Assembly: GCA_021771755.1 (NCBI GenBank)
Contig: JAETOL010000004.1
Location: 94,372-158,371, forward strand
Direction: 5' to 3'
Source: Lachnospiraceae bacterium
GTDB lineage: Bacteria; Bacillota; Clostridia; Lachnospirales; Lachnospiraceae
Length of the DNA: 64,000 bases
The notes beneath the pieces are model-generated. The model was not told the DNA's origin. It did no database searches and worked only from the letters and a program-made list of their open reading frames with translations. Positions within the stretch are counted from its first letter, which is position 1. Each line of letters begins with the position of its first letter. Of the stretch, positions 26,616 through 35,542 are shown piece by piece. A program made the position numbers and the translations under genes.

Positions 26616-26643
26616 TTTTTTCCTCCTGATGAGTTTTTTTATC

Positions 26644-26661
26644 ATACTGTAGTTACAGTAT
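26644..26661. promoter_or_regulatory. Palindrome over the exonuclease III promoter
   Basis: Perfect 8-bp inverted repeat with a 2-bp centre, ATACTGTA-GT-TACAGTAT. It overlaps the -10 box and start site of the xth promoter and is a candidate repressor operator. Confidence 0.55.
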
Positions 26662-26684
26662 ACCATATTTGATCTATGATTCAA
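26657..26684 (-). promoter_or_regulatory. Promoter of xth
   Basis: Minus-strand -35 TTGAAT (26679-26684), 16-bp spacer, -10 TATACT (26657-26662). Confidence 0.55.
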
Positions 26685-26774
26685 AACATGTTTTATGATA
26701 AGAATGATATTTATTTACTATTCTTACTGTTTCCGTCATCCACAACACCATTTATTTTTATAAAAAGAAATCAT

Positions 26775-26803
26775 TTTACAAGAATCTCTTTATCTGATAG
26801 AAT
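26775..26803 (+). promoter_or_regulatory. Promoter of the DUF1292 gene
   Basis: Plus-strand -35 TTTACA (26775-26780) and -10 TAGAAT (26798-26803) with 17-bp spacing. Confidence 0.6.
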
Positions 26804-26859
26804 ATAGAGTACAGTCTGGCAAAATATCCGGACAAATACGTTAAAGCGAGGAAAACACT

Positions 26860-27255
26860 ATGAGTGAAGAAATCAAAAGTGCAGGCTGCAGTGCCAGTGA
26901 CTGTTCATCCTGCTGTGAAAGCTGCGGTTCAGGACAGAAACAGATCCCCAATACTATTTCTCTTACACTGGATGATAACACAGAAGTAGAATGTGCCATT
27001 CTGACCATCTATCCTGTAGAAGAAAAAGAGTATATTGCCCTTCTTCCCCTGGACGAAAACGGCCAGAATCAGGACGGAGAAGTTTATCTTTATGTATTCT
27101 CCCGTACAGAAGAGGGAGATCCTATGCTTGCAAACATTGAAAGCGACGAGGAATATGCAAAGGCAGCAGAAGCCTTTAACACCATTCTCGAAAATGCACG
27201 TAAGGCAGAAGCACACGGAGAATATACAGAAGAAAAAGGAGAGTCTCTGGAATAA
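26860..27255 (+). CDS. DUF1292 domain-containing protein with Cys-rich N-terminus
   Basis: Small acidic protein of 131 residues. The DUF1292 core (about residues 32-95) contains SLTLDDNTEVECAILTIYPV, YIALLPLD and EVYLYVFSRTEEGDPMLANI, close to the YrzB group of unknown function. A distinctive N-terminal extension carries seven cysteines in the first 23 residues (SAGCSASDCSSCCESCGSG), a plausible metal site. The acidic C-terminus (EYTEEKGESLE) overlaps the 5' arm of the terminator. It is transcribed alone, divergent from xth and convergent with the dUTPase gene. Confidence 0.87.
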   Translation: MSEEIKSAGCSASDCSSCCESCGSGQKQIPNTISLTLDDNTEVECAILTIYPVEEKEYIALLPLDENGQNQDGEVYLYVFSRTEEGDPMLANIESDEEYAKAAEAFNTILENARKAEAHGEYTEEKGESLE

Positions 27256-27268
27256 TTCCAGGCTCTCC
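27238..27268 (+). terminator. Terminator of the DUF1292 gene
   Basis: Plus-strand hairpin with GGAGAG/CTCTCC and CTGGAA/TTCCAG arms, followed by TTTTTT. The stop codon TAA (27253-27255) is in the loop. Confidence 0.8.
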
Positions 27269-27281
27269 TTTTTTCATTGAC

Positions 27282-27797
27282 TTATTTGTTTGTAGTACTT
27301 CCAAATCCTCCATTACGGACACCGGAAGCATCGTCATCTACCGTGATGCCATACTCTACAAAAATCCCCTGCATAAAGCCGGTTCCTTTTGCCAGTTCCA
27401 CTGTTTTCCCTTCTCTTCCGTCATTTGTCAGCTTTGCAAACATATGGCCTTCATTGTCAGAATAAAAATAGTCACTGTCAATGATTCCAACTGTATTGTT
27501 CAGCTGCAGACGATATTTAAAGCCCAGACCACTTCTCGGGTAGCATTTCAGCACCCACTCCTGATCCATCTCTACACGGATACCTGTCGGGATCTTAATG
27601 CTTTCTCCCGGTGCAATGGAAAAATCCACCGGAGAATAAAAATCATAACCGGCGCTTCCTGCAGTCGCTCTTTTCGGAAGGGCAATCTCTCTATAAATTT
27701 GTCTTATTTCTTCATCGGAAGCTTCCGGAAAGTTCTCTTTCCAGTCTTCCAGAAAACGCGCTTCACTTACTTTATGAAATTTTGCAATTCTCTTCAT
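27282..27797 (-). CDS. dut: dUTP diphosphatase (dUTPase)
   Basis: Hydrolyses dUTP to dUMP and pyrophosphate, keeping uracil out of DNA and feeding dTMP synthesis. At 171 residues it is slightly longer than the trimeric family norm because of about 40 extra N-terminal residues (EARFLEDWKENFPEASDEEI). The five motifs are present: I TAGSAGYDFYSP, II PRSGLGFKYRL, III NTVGIIDSDYF with an inserted YSDNEGH, IV GTGFMQGIFVEY and V GGFGSTT. It lies 15 bp downstream of nrdG, giving a deoxynucleotide-related pair. Confidence 0.9.
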   Translation of the reverse strand: MKRIAKFHKVSEARFLEDWKENFPEASDEEIRQIYREIALPKRATAGSAGYDFYSPVDFSIAPGESIKIPTGIRVEMDQEWVLKCYPRSGLGFKYRLQLNNTVGIIDSDYFYSDNEGHMFAKLTNDGREGKTVELAKGTGFMQGIFVEYGITVDDDASGVRNGGFGSTTNK

Positions 27798-27812
27798 GCT
27801 GTTCTCCTGAAG

Positions 27813-28304
27813 TTATTCTGCATGGAGGACGATTTTTCCCTGACGGAGGGTCTCCGGAACGTTGATCACCCGCTGATTGTCCGAACCCTTCCATTTCAGA
27901 GAAGGATCTCTGCGGTTTACAAGAAATTCTCCATCCACACACACATCAAGATAATGGATCACTTCTTCGTTCTGGATTTCTTCCCAAAGAGATCCTGTAT
28001 AAAGCCAGATCGTCTTGTTTGGATATTTCTGGCGAATCTTTCTTGCAAGATCTGTAATACCAGTGATATTAGCCGGATGCAAAGGATCTCCACCGGAAAA
28101 AGTAATACCGCTTACATAATCTTTATCAAGCTCTGCAAAGATTTCATTGACCTCGGTCTCTGTAAAGGGAAGTCCCCCATTGGGGTCCCAGGTAATGGGA
28201 TTCTGACATGATTTACAGCAGTGATTGCATCCCGCTACCCAAAGGACCACCCGGAGTCCGTCTCCATTCAGCATATCATCTTTTGTTATATTATGATATC
28301 TCAT
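27813..28304 (-). CDS. nrdG: Anaerobic ribonucleotide reductase activating protein
   Basis: Radical SAM activase that puts the glycyl radical on NrdD for anaerobic dNTP synthesis. 163 residues. The 4Fe-4S ligands are in CNHCCKSCQNP near residue 26 (CX3CX2C). The SAM-binding GGDPL is near residue 71, and WLYTGSLWEE and DGEFL follow in the usual order. The partner gene nrdD is not in this window. It is 11 bp downstream of pnp and 15 bp upstream of dut, so the three genes may share a transcript. Confidence 0.92.
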   Translation of the reverse strand: MRYHNITKDDMLNGDGLRVVLWVAGCNHCCKSCQNPITWDPNGGLPFTETEVNEIFAELDKDYVSGITFSGGDPLHPANITGITDLARKIRQKYPNKTIWLYTGSLWEEIQNEEVIHYLDVCVDGEFLVNRRDPSLKWKGSDNQRVINVPETLRQGKIVLHAE

Positions 28305-28315
28305 AGTTTTTTCTC

Positions 28316-30409
28316 TTACGCCTCTTCCGGCACATCTTTCATACTGAAGCTGATTCTGCCCATCTTGTCTTTTCCAAGACAGATCACTTTTACCTGATCT
28401 CCAAGGCTTAATACATCCTCAACACGATCAATTCTCTCTTTTGCGATCTTGGAAATATGAACCATTCCCTCTTTTCCTGGAGCAAATTCTACAAATGCAC
28501 CAAATTCTTTAATGCTGACAACTTTTCCAGTAAAGATCTGTCCTGCCTCAAAATCTGTTGCGATCACTTTGATCATATGAGCAGCTTCATCCATTCCTCT
28601 CTGGTCTACGCCGCAGATGGATACCGCACCTTCATCACTGATATCAATCTGTACGCCGGTGCGTTCAATAATCGTATTGATGGTTTTTCCTCTCTGGCCT
28701 ACCACATCGCCGATCTTCTGAGGATCGATCTGGATCTGGATGATCTTCGGAGCATATTTGTTCACATGGTCACGAGGCTCTGCGATGCATTTTTCCATAA
28801 CCTCTGTAAGGATATACTCTCTTGCCTCTTTTGTTCTGCGGATCGCTTCCTCCACGATAGGTCTGGTCAGACCATGGATCTTGATATCCATCTGGATTGC
28901 TGTAATTCCCTCATGCGTACCTGCAACCTTAAAGTCCATGTCTCCAAAGAAGTCTTCAAGACCCTGGATATCTGTAAGAACGATATAATCATCATCAGAA
29001 GCACCTGTCACAAGACCACAGGAAATACCTGCTACCGGTTTTCTGATTGGTACACCGGCTGCCATCAGAGACATCGTAGATGCACAGATACTTGCCTGAG
29101 AAGTAGAACCGTTGGACTCAAATGTCTCGGATACTGTACGGATTGCATATGGGAACTCTTCTGCTGACGGAAGCACAGGAACAAGTGCTCTCTCAGCCAG
29201 AGCGCCATGACCGATCTCACGACGTCCCGGTCCTCTGGAAGGCTTTGTTTCACCAACAGAGTAGGACGGGAAGTTATAATGATGCATATATCTCTTGGAA
29301 GTTTCAAATTCATCCAGTCCATCCAGTCTCTGAGCCTCAGAAAGAGGTGCAAGAGTCGTCAAGGTACAGATCTGAGTCTGTCCACGGGTAAACATTGCAG
29401 ATCCATGAACTCTCGGAATGATATCCACTTCTGCTGCAAGAGGACGGATCTGGTCGATCTTACGTCCGTCCGGACGTTTGTGATCTCTCAGGATCATCTT
29501 ACGAACTGTCTTTTTCTGATACTGATATACTGCTTCTCCAAGAACATTCAGCCATTCTTCGTTATCTGCAAATTTGTCCTGAAGTCTTGCAGTGATCTCG
29601 CGGATGTTTTCTTCTCTTGTCTGCTTGTCATCTGTGAATACTGCTTCTTCCATTTCTTCTGGCGGAACAATTTCACGGATGGCTGCAAAAAGCTCTTCCG
29701 GAACTGCACAGGAAGCATAGAGATGTTTCTCTTTTCCGCATTCTGCTACGATTTTATCAATAAAGCGAATGATCTCCTGGTTTACTTCATGCGCTTTGTA
29801 GATTGCCTCGATCATTTTATCTTCTGGGACTTCATTTGCGCCGGCCTCGATCATGATCACTTTTTCTCTGGTAGAAGCAACCGTAAGCTGGAGATCAGAA
29901 ATCTCCTTCTGTGCCAGTGACGGGTTGATCACAAATTCTCCATCGATAAGACCTACCTGGGTTGTTGCGCATGGACCGTCAAATGGAATATCAGAAATGC
30001 AGGTAGCAATAGAAGATCCAAGCATTGCAGGAATCTCCGGATTACATTCCGGATCCACAGACATTACCATATTCACAAGTGTTACATCATTTCTATAATC
30101 CTTCGGAAACAGAGGACGCATAGGACGGTCAATTACACGGGAAGTAAGGATTGCATGCTCACTTGCTTTTCCTTCTCTTTTGTTGAAGCCTCCCGGAATT
30201 TTTCCTACTGCATACATTTTTTCTTCATATTCAACACTTAATGGAAAGAAATCAATTCCTTCTCTCGGCTCTTTGGAAGCCGTTGCCGTTGAAAGTACAG
30301 TTGTATCTCCATAATGCATCAGAGCCGCACCATTGGCCTGTTTTGCAACACGACCAACATCTACTGTAAGTGTTCTTCCGGCTAATTCCATAGAATAACT
30401 TTTGTACAT
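28316..30409 (-). CDS. pnp: Polyribonucleotide nucleotidyltransferase (PNPase)
   Basis: Phosphorolytic 3'-5' exoribonuclease, a core component of RNA decay. 697 residues. Domain order is RNase PH-like 1 (about 10-145, ELAGRTLTVDVGRVAKQANG), helical linker, RNase PH-like 2 (about 310-540, with GHGALAERALVPVLPS and FKVAGTHEGITAIQMDIKI), KH (about 550-610, VVGQRGKTINTIIERTG) and S1 (about 620-690, FTGKVVSIKEFGAFVEF). The ATG at 30407-30409 follows AAAAGGAG; a start six codons upstream has no site. It follows rpsO, the classic rpsO-pnp order, but a terminator lies between them. Confidence 0.97.
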   Translation of the reverse strand: MYKSYSMELAGRTLTVDVGRVAKQANGAALMHYGDTTVLSTATASKEPREGIDFFPLSVEYEEKMYAVGKIPGGFNKREGKASEHAILTSRVIDRPMRPLFPKDYRNDVTLVNMVMSVDPECNPEIPAMLGSSIATCISDIPFDGPCATTQVGLIDGEFVINPSLAQKEISDLQLTVASTREKVIMIEAGANEVPEDKMIEAIYKAHEVNQEIIRFIDKIVAECGKEKHLYASCAVPEELFAAIREIVPPEEMEEAVFTDDKQTREENIREITARLQDKFADNEEWLNVLGEAVYQYQKKTVRKMILRDHKRPDGRKIDQIRPLAAEVDIIPRVHGSAMFTRGQTQICTLTTLAPLSEAQRLDGLDEFETSKRYMHHYNFPSYSVGETKPSRGPGRREIGHGALAERALVPVLPSAEEFPYAIRTVSETFESNGSTSQASICASTMSLMAAGVPIRKPVAGISCGLVTGASDDDYIVLTDIQGLEDFFGDMDFKVAGTHEGITAIQMDIKIHGLTRPIVEEAIRRTKEAREYILTEVMEKCIAEPRDHVNKYAPKIIQIQIDPQKIGDVVGQRGKTINTIIERTGVQIDISDEGAVSICGVDQRGMDEAAHMIKVIATDFEAGQIFTGKVVSIKEFGAFVEFAPGKEGMVHISKIAKERIDRVEDVLSLGDQVKVICLGKDKMGRISFSMKDVPEEA

Positions 30410-30578
30410 ACTTTTTCTCCTTTTCATAAAATTCTACAGGCTGCTATCACCTTCTGACCGGACAGAAGTCCGAAACAACTGAAAAAACCGCCGGCATCTC
30501 CACACGGGCTTTTCAGAAGTCTCGGAAAATACTTCTGTTTTCCGAAAGAAAAGATAAATTCCTGTATGTAGTAAAACA

Positions 30579-30598
30579 GGGCGGATGGAAATCCGCCC
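30579..30598 (-). terminator. Terminator between rpsO and pnp
   Basis: Minus-strand stem GGGCGGAT/ATCCGCCC with a TTCC loop, then TGTTTTACT. The T tract is interrupted, so read-through into pnp is likely. Confidence 0.65.
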
Positions 30599-30611
30599 TT
30601 CCGCAAACTAA

Positions 30612-30878
30612 TTATTTTCTTAAACCTAATTTTTCAATCAGTGCACGGTATCTTTCGATGTCTGTTTTCTTCAGGTATGCAAGCAGACCTCTTCTCTGAC
30701 CTACCATTTTCAGAAGACCTCTTCTGGAATGATGATCTTTGTGATGGCTCTGTAAATGCTCTGTAAGCTCCTGAATTCTTGCTGTAAGAACTGCAACCTG
30801 TACCTCCGGTGAACCTGTGTCACCCTCACATCTTGCATATTCTTTCATGATTGCCTGTTTTTTTTCTTTTGAAATCAT
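30612..30878 (-). CDS. rpsO: Ribosomal protein S15
   Basis: Small-subunit protein that binds the 16S rRNA central domain early in assembly. The 88 residues match the family exactly, with [46 protein letters not shown] and [21 protein letters not shown]. It is transcribed from a good promoter with a leader of about 115 bases that may fold for autoregulation, and is followed by a leaky terminator and pnp. Confidence 0.98.
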   Translation of the reverse strand: MISKEKKQAIMKEYARCEGDTGSPEVQVAVLTARIQELTEHLQSHHKDHHSRRGLLKMVGQRRGLLAYLKKTDIERYRALIEKLGLRK

Positions 30879-30997
30879 TATGATTTCCTCCTTATAATAA
30901 TATTATTTTGCCGGCTGACTCTGCAGCCGTTCATAACCGCCACGCATTAAGAAATGGTTGGAGATTCCTGTCTCTGAATACGGGCTGATTTACACCT
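30879..30997 (-). promoter_or_regulatory. rpsO leader, possible S15 autoregulatory region
   Basis: About 118 bases of untranslated leader between the predicted start site and the rpsO ATG. They contain the self-complementary GGCTGCAGAGTCAGCC and the ribosome site AAGGAGG. S15 represses its own mRNA in several bacteria; a defined S15-binding fold was not demonstrated here. Confidence 0.4.
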
Positions 30998-31002
30998 CAC
31001 CT

Positions 31003-31031
31003 AGTATAGCACAAAAGATATTGCGTGTAAA
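31003..31031 (-). promoter_or_regulatory. Promoter of rpsO
   Basis: Minus-strand -35 TTTACA (31026-31031) and -10 TATACT (31003-31008) with 17-bp spacing. Confidence 0.7.
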
Positions 31032-31038
31032 TAATAAT

Positions 31039-32679
31039 TTATTTTTTTGCTGAATCCTGTCCTTCTTCCTCTGTAAGTGAAAAAGCAATGTTTGTAGCAT
31101 GGTCAGCCACACGCTCCAAACCGGAAAGAATATCAGAAAACATCATGCCAGCAGAAGCTGTACATTCATTTCTTGTAAGACGCTGAATGTGTGATTCCTG
31201 CAGTTCTCTCTCCATACGGTCGATCCGGTCTTCCAGATCCAGGATCTCCTGCATGTGTTCCTGATTATTATGAGAAAACATGTCCAGCGCGTATGTTGTG
31301 ATCGTCACAACCATATCCAGCATTTCGTTCAGTTCACGTTTTGCCTGCGGACTGAATTCCACCTGATTCTCCATACGCTGTTTTGCTGCATCTGCCACGT
31401 TTTCCGCGTGATCACCAATACGCTCAATATCATTGACCACATGGAAGAGTCCGCCGATACTCTTCTTATCATCTGTAGGTATGGTTGTCTGATTTACTTT
31501 TACCAGATAATCTGTAATGGCATGATTCAGAAGATTAATCTGCGATTCTGTCTCATAAACCTCCTGGATTTCCTTTTCATTCATAGTAAATAATGCATCC
31601 ATGGAAGCTTTCAGATTGCGAATAGCGATATTTCCCATACGTTCCATTTCTCTGGTAGCTTCAAATACTGCTGTTGTAGGAGAAAAAACGGATTTTTCAC
31701 CAATATACTGCAGCTGGAATTCCTGTGCAGCCGTTTTTTCCTCTTCCCGTACAAAAAGTCCGGTAAGTTTGACGATCTGTTTGGTAAACGGGAACAGAAG
31801 AAGTACTTCCGCCACCTTGATCAGTGTGTGCGCATTGGCAACTTCTCTTGCCACATTGCCATGAGACATGACGCTGAGCATATGAGTGATCGGCTCCAAA
31901 GCAAAGCTGAATACCAGATACATGATCGCAGTACCGATAATATTAAAGAACAAGTGAATCAATGCTGCACGCTTGGCAATCTTCTTACCATTGATAGAAG
32001 CCAGAAGTGCAGATACGCAAGATCCGATATTACATCCAAAAATGATGAAGTAGCAGATACGGATATCCAGCAGTCCCTGCTGTGCAAGCAGAAGAACGAT
32101 GCCGACTGTCGCAGAGGAACTCTGAAGGACAGTAGTTACGATAATACCTACTATGACAGCCAGAAAATGACTGGTCAGAGAGCTCATCAGTTCTACGACC
32201 TGCGGTGATTCTCTTAATACAGACATCGAATCAGACATTCCGGAAAGACCCATAAAAAGGATACCAAATCCAAGAAGCACTTCTCCTGCTCTCTGTATTT
32301 TTGTCTTCTTACAAAACATTACCATGACTACACCTGCCATGATAATAGCCGGTGCAAGTGCAGAAAGATTTAAAGAAATCAACTGCGAAGTTACGGTTGT
32401 ACCAATATTGGCACCCATGATCACACCTGCAGCCTGATAAAGATTCATCAGACCTGAGTTTACAAAGCTGACTACCATAACGGTAGACGCACTTGAAGAT
32501 TGAATCACTGCAGTAAACAGTGTTCCGACAAGTATTCCCCTCAAAGGAGTTTTTGTAAAAAACTCCAGAATACTTCTCATTTTAGCGCCCGCTGCTTTTT
32601 CCAGGCCGTCGCTCATAAGCTTCATGCCGTATAAAAACATGCCCAGGCCGCCCATTAAACCAAGAATAATCCCTGCCAT
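31039..32679 (-). CDS. Na+/phosphate cotransporter family protein with PhoU-like tail
   Basis: Sodium-driven phosphate transporter (NptA/YjbB type), 546 residues. Two Na_Pi_cotrans repeats each carry the QSSSA signature: TAVIQSSSASTVMVVSF near residue 60 and TVLQSSSATVGIVLLLAQ near residue 185. Hydrophobic spans fill residues 1-310. The C-terminal 220 residues are helical and PhoU-like, with MERMGNIAIRN, NDIERIGDHAENVAD and SGLERVADHATNIAFS, and probably regulate transport. It lies between ribF and rpsO; the ppk-ppx genes elsewhere in the window are another phosphate-linked locus but are not adjacent. Confidence 0.92.
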   Translation of the reverse strand: MAGIILGLMGGLGMFLYGMKLMSDGLEKAAGAKMRSILEFFTKTPLRGILVGTLFTAVIQSSSASTVMVVSFVNSGLMNLYQAAGVIMGANIGTTVTSQLISLNLSALAPAIIMAGVVMVMFCKKTKIQRAGEVLLGFGILFMGLSGMSDSMSVLRESPQVVELMSSLTSHFLAVIVGIIVTTVLQSSSATVGIVLLLAQQGLLDIRICYFIIFGCNIGSCVSALLASINGKKIAKRAALIHLFFNIIGTAIMYLVFSFALEPITHMLSVMSHGNVAREVANAHTLIKVAEVLLLFPFTKQIVKLTGLFVREEEKTAAQEFQLQYIGEKSVFSPTTAVFEATREMERMGNIAIRNLKASMDALFTMNEKEIQEVYETESQINLLNHAITDYLVKVNQTTIPTDDKKSIGGLFHVVNDIERIGDHAENVADAAKQRMENQVEFSPQAKRELNEMLDMVVTITTYALDMFSHNNQEHMQEILDLEDRIDRMERELQESHIQRLTRNECTASAGMMFSDILSGLERVADHATNIAFSLTEEEGQDSAKK

Positions 32680-32764
32680 TCTCTGTTCTCCCTTGTATAT
32701 TCTTTCTTTATCAATGATCTTCCTATTAAAGAAAATGTATATTTACCGATTCCGCCAAAGCATT

Positions 32765-33658
32765 TCATCTGTTAAAATATGCTTTTCCTTTACGGATATC
32801 TGACTGGATCTGTTTTTTTAGAGCCTCAAAAGAAGAAAATTTATTTTCCTCTCTTAAGTATTTCCGAAATTCCACAGTACAAGTCTTTCCATAAAGATTT
32901 TTTTCGCAGTCAAATAAATATGATTCCACTCCAACAAAGGTTTCCCCTATGGTGGGTTTGTAGCCTACATTTGTAATGCCAGGATAAATTTCCTGACCAA
33001 AACTGGACAAAGTTACATAAACTCCATTTGGCGGCAGAAGCTTTTCCGGCATTGGCACAAGATTTGCCGTAGGAAAAAAATCCCTGTGGCCCATTCCTCT
33101 TCCATGCTCCACCAAACCCGATACAAAGTAATCTCTGCCCAAAAGTAAAGAAACTTTTTCCATGTTTCCTTTTGCAAGCTCTTCCCTGATATAGGTACTG
33201 CTTATCTTTCTGGTTCCCTCCATCTCCTTTGGCAGAATATCTGCCTTAAATCCATATCTGAGACCGGATTTTTCAAGAAGTTCCGGAGTCCCTTTCCGTT
33301 CAAAGCCAAACCGGAAATCTTCCCCTACTGCTACATAAGATGTCTGAAGCGCGCCCACAAGCACCTGACGGATAAAACTTTCCGCTTTCATATGCCTAAT
33401 CTCGTTGTTCAGCGGGCACTCAAGAAGTACATCTACTCCCATGTGCTCCAAAAGATCTCTGCGTTCCGCTTTTGTAAAAATTGTTTTTTTGTCAGAAACA
33501 AAAGCAATCACTACTGCCGTTGCTCCTGTTTCCTTTTTTTGCTCCAGAATTCTGTCGATCAGCTTTCTGTGCCCTCTGTGTACCCCGTCAAATTTTCCCA
33601 GGGTCACTGCACTGCCGCATAATCTTGGAAACTGGCCTTCTATTGTCATGTACTCCAT
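32765..33658 (-). CDS. ribF: Bifunctional riboflavin kinase / FAD synthetase
   Basis: Converts riboflavin to FMN and then FAD. 297 residues with two domains. The N-terminal FAD synthetase has TLGKFDGVHRGHRKLI near residue 20 (the HxGH-like nucleotidyltransferase motif) and SSTYIREELAKGN near residue 155. The C-terminal riboflavin kinase contains GRGMGHRDFFPTANL near residue 190, YVTLSSFG and VESYLFDCEKNLYGKTCTVEF. It is placed 22 bp after truB, the common truB-ribF order in Firmicutes. Confidence 0.96.
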   Translation of the reverse strand: MEYMTIEGQFPRLCGSAVTLGKFDGVHRGHRKLIDRILEQKKETGATAVVIAFVSDKKTIFTKAERRDLLEHMGVDVLLECPLNNEIRHMKAESFIRQVLVGALQTSYVAVGEDFRFGFERKGTPELLEKSGLRYGFKADILPKEMEGTRKISSTYIREELAKGNMEKVSLLLGRDYFVSGLVEHGRGMGHRDFFPTANLVPMPEKLLPPNGVYVTLSSFGQEIYPGITNVGYKPTIGETFVGVESYLFDCEKNLYGKTCTVEFRKYLREENKFSSFEALKKQIQSDIRKGKAYFNR

Positions 33659-33680
33659 GATCTGCTCCTGACCCTCTGTT

Positions 33681-34568
33681 TTATAGAAACATTTTCACCG
33701 GACGGTAAACAGCACTGGCCGAATGCCACTGATAAATACCAATAAAATCATCTTTACTGGTATACATCCTGACCCATCCTTCTCTGCATCCCTGCTTCAC
33801 CAGTCCTTCTCCTACCGGGTTTCCATTTTTCAGAAGCCTGTCTGCCATTTCGGTACACCGGACAGCTGGATAATCACTAAGAATATCCTGAATCTCTATC
33901 AAATGCTCCTCCAGCTTTCCCTGCTCCATCAGCTGCTGGATCTCATCCAGAGTCAGACTGTCTTTTAGTTCAAACTGTCCGGAACGTGTACGGAGTAATT
34001 CCTCCATACAGCCCCCACACCCCAGTTTCTGTCCAATGTCATGACATAACGTACGGATATAGGTTCCCTTACTGCAGGTCACAGACAGCCTTACCAGCGG
34101 AAGATCCATTTCCAGTATCTGGATTTTGTAAAACGTAACCGGCCTTGCTTTCCTCTCTACCGTTTTTCCCTCTCTGGCAAGTTCGTAAAGTTTTTTTCCG
34201 TTTACTTTAAGGGCGGAATACATAGGAGGAATCTGCTGCTGTTCTCCCAAAAAGCTTTCTACTGTATTTTGAACCATTTCCTCTGTGACCTGTACAGGAA
34301 GCTCTCGAAGGACCTTTCCCGTCATATCCTGCGTATCCGTTTCCACACCAAGCCGAAGGACAGTCTCATATGTTTTTTCTTTTTCTGTAAGCAGTTCCAC
34401 AAGACGGGTTGCTTTTCCCAGAACCACCGGAAGAACACCTTCCGCATCCGGATCCAGCGTTCCTGTATGACCAATTTTTTTCATATGCAGGATACCCCGG
34501 AGCTTTGCCACCACATCATGGGAGGTAAATCCCTTTTCTTTCCTGACAATCAAAACTCCGTCCATCAT
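33681..34568 (-). CDS. truB: tRNA pseudouridine(55) synthase
   Basis: Makes the universal pseudouridine 55 in the T loop of tRNAs. 295 residues. The N-terminal GVLIVRKEKGFTSHDVVAKLR, the catalytic loop KIGHTGTLDPDAEGVLPVVLG with the essential Asp near residue 40, MYSALKVNGKKLYELAREG and VTCSKGTYIRTLCHDIG are all classical. Its start overlaps the nrnA stop by 4 bp. It is part of the long translation operon. Confidence 0.97.
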   Translation of the reverse strand: MMDGVLIVRKEKGFTSHDVVAKLRGILHMKKIGHTGTLDPDAEGVLPVVLGKATRLVELLTEKEKTYETVLRLGVETDTQDMTGKVLRELPVQVTEEMVQNTVESFLGEQQQIPPMYSALKVNGKKLYELAREGKTVERKARPVTFYKIQILEMDLPLVRLSVTCSKGTYIRTLCHDIGQKLGCGGCMEELLRTRSGQFELKDSLTLDEIQQLMEQGKLEEHLIEIQDILSDYPAVRCTEMADRLLKNGNPVGEGLVKQGCREGWVRMYTSKDDFIGIYQWHSASAVYRPVKMFL

Positions 34569-35530
34569 CTTTCTTTCTCCAGACAGATCTGACGTGATAT
34601 TTCCCGCGTCACATTATTGATCACATCGTACATGGATCCCTGAAGATCGCAGCCTGCTGCTCTTGTATGTCCGCCTCCGCCGAAATACACAGCCACCTTG
34701 CTTACATCCACATTTCCATTGGATCTTAAAGAAACTTTAAAGGTCTGTGTTTCAATCTCATAAAGGAACATTGCAACTTCCACGCCTTTTGTGAGGCGCA
34801 GCTGGCTTACGATTCCATCCAGATCTTTTCCGTCTACACCGTAAAAATCCATATCACGCTTTCTCAGGTATCCAATGATACAGGTTCCATTCATGAGAAG
34901 AATACTTTCTGCCAGTACTCTTCCCATAACCTGATTCTGCAGATATGTTTTTTCATAAAAGGACTGATCGATGATCCTGTTAAATTCAAATCCGGTCTTC
35001 ATCAATTCTCCTGCGATCCTCATAGTTTCCGGAGAAGTAGAAGAATACTGGAATACTCCCGTATCATGGATCATGCCGGTATAGATTGCTGCTGCAATCG
35101 AGCAGTCTATCTTATCCTTATCCATAAGACCGTAAAGAACCTCACAGCAGGAACTGATATCGCCTTTCACATGATTCACATCTGCAAATCCCGCATTGCT
35201 TACATGATGGTCAATACAGACTGTTTTTTTTGCAGTATCGAAATATCTGTCTGCAATTGCCAGACGATCCCGCGCACTTACATCGCAGGTGACAAAAAGA
35301 TCAAATTGGTGATCCCCGTCTGGCTCTGTGCAGATTTCTTCAATTCTGTCAATATGGTCAAAAACAGGCTTTGGATTTTCCAGATATACCTTTACGCTGA
35401 TTTCCGGATAATTGTTTTTCAGGTACAGATATAAAGCCATGCAGGAACCTACGCAGTCACCATCCGGACGTATGTGCCCGCCGATTCCCACAGTCTTTAC
35501 ACCATCCAGTACTTCAGAAATATTGTTCAT
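34565..35530 (-). CDS. nrnA: DHH-family phosphoesterase, NrnA-like
   Basis: Predicted bifunctional oligoribonuclease and pAp phosphatase (NrnA/YtqI) that finishes RNA decay. 321 residues with DHH motifs: GGHIRPDGDCVGSCMALYLY near residue 18, VTCDVSARDRL near residue 80, the DHH proper in CIDHHVSNAGF near residue 105, and a DHHA1 domain ending FGGGGHTRAAGCDL near residue 290. It sits between rbfA and truB, as in many Clostridia. A cyclic di-AMP/pApA phosphodiesterase role is possible for this family. Confidence 0.93.
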   Translation of the reverse strand: MNNISEVLDGVKTVGIGGHIRPDGDCVGSCMALYLYLKNNYPEISVKVYLENPKPVFDHIDRIEEICTEPDGDHQFDLFVTCDVSARDRLAIADRYFDTAKKTVCIDHHVSNAGFADVNHVKGDISSCCEVLYGLMDKDKIDCSIAAAIYTGMIHDTGVFQYSSTSPETMRIAGELMKTGFEFNRIIDQSFYEKTYLQNQVMGRVLAESILLMNGTCIIGYLRKRDMDFYGVDGKDLDGIVSQLRLTKGVEVAMFLYEIETQTFKVSLRSNGNVDVSKVAVYFGGGGHTRAAGCDLQGSMYDVINNVTREISRQICLEKER

Positions 35531-35542
35531 GATCCATCCCTC

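Noticed and set aside
25860..26684. Upstream ATG starts for exonuclease III
   Set aside because: They would add up to 23 residues unlike the family and have no ribosome site, whereas the TTG has a perfectly placed AGGAGG.
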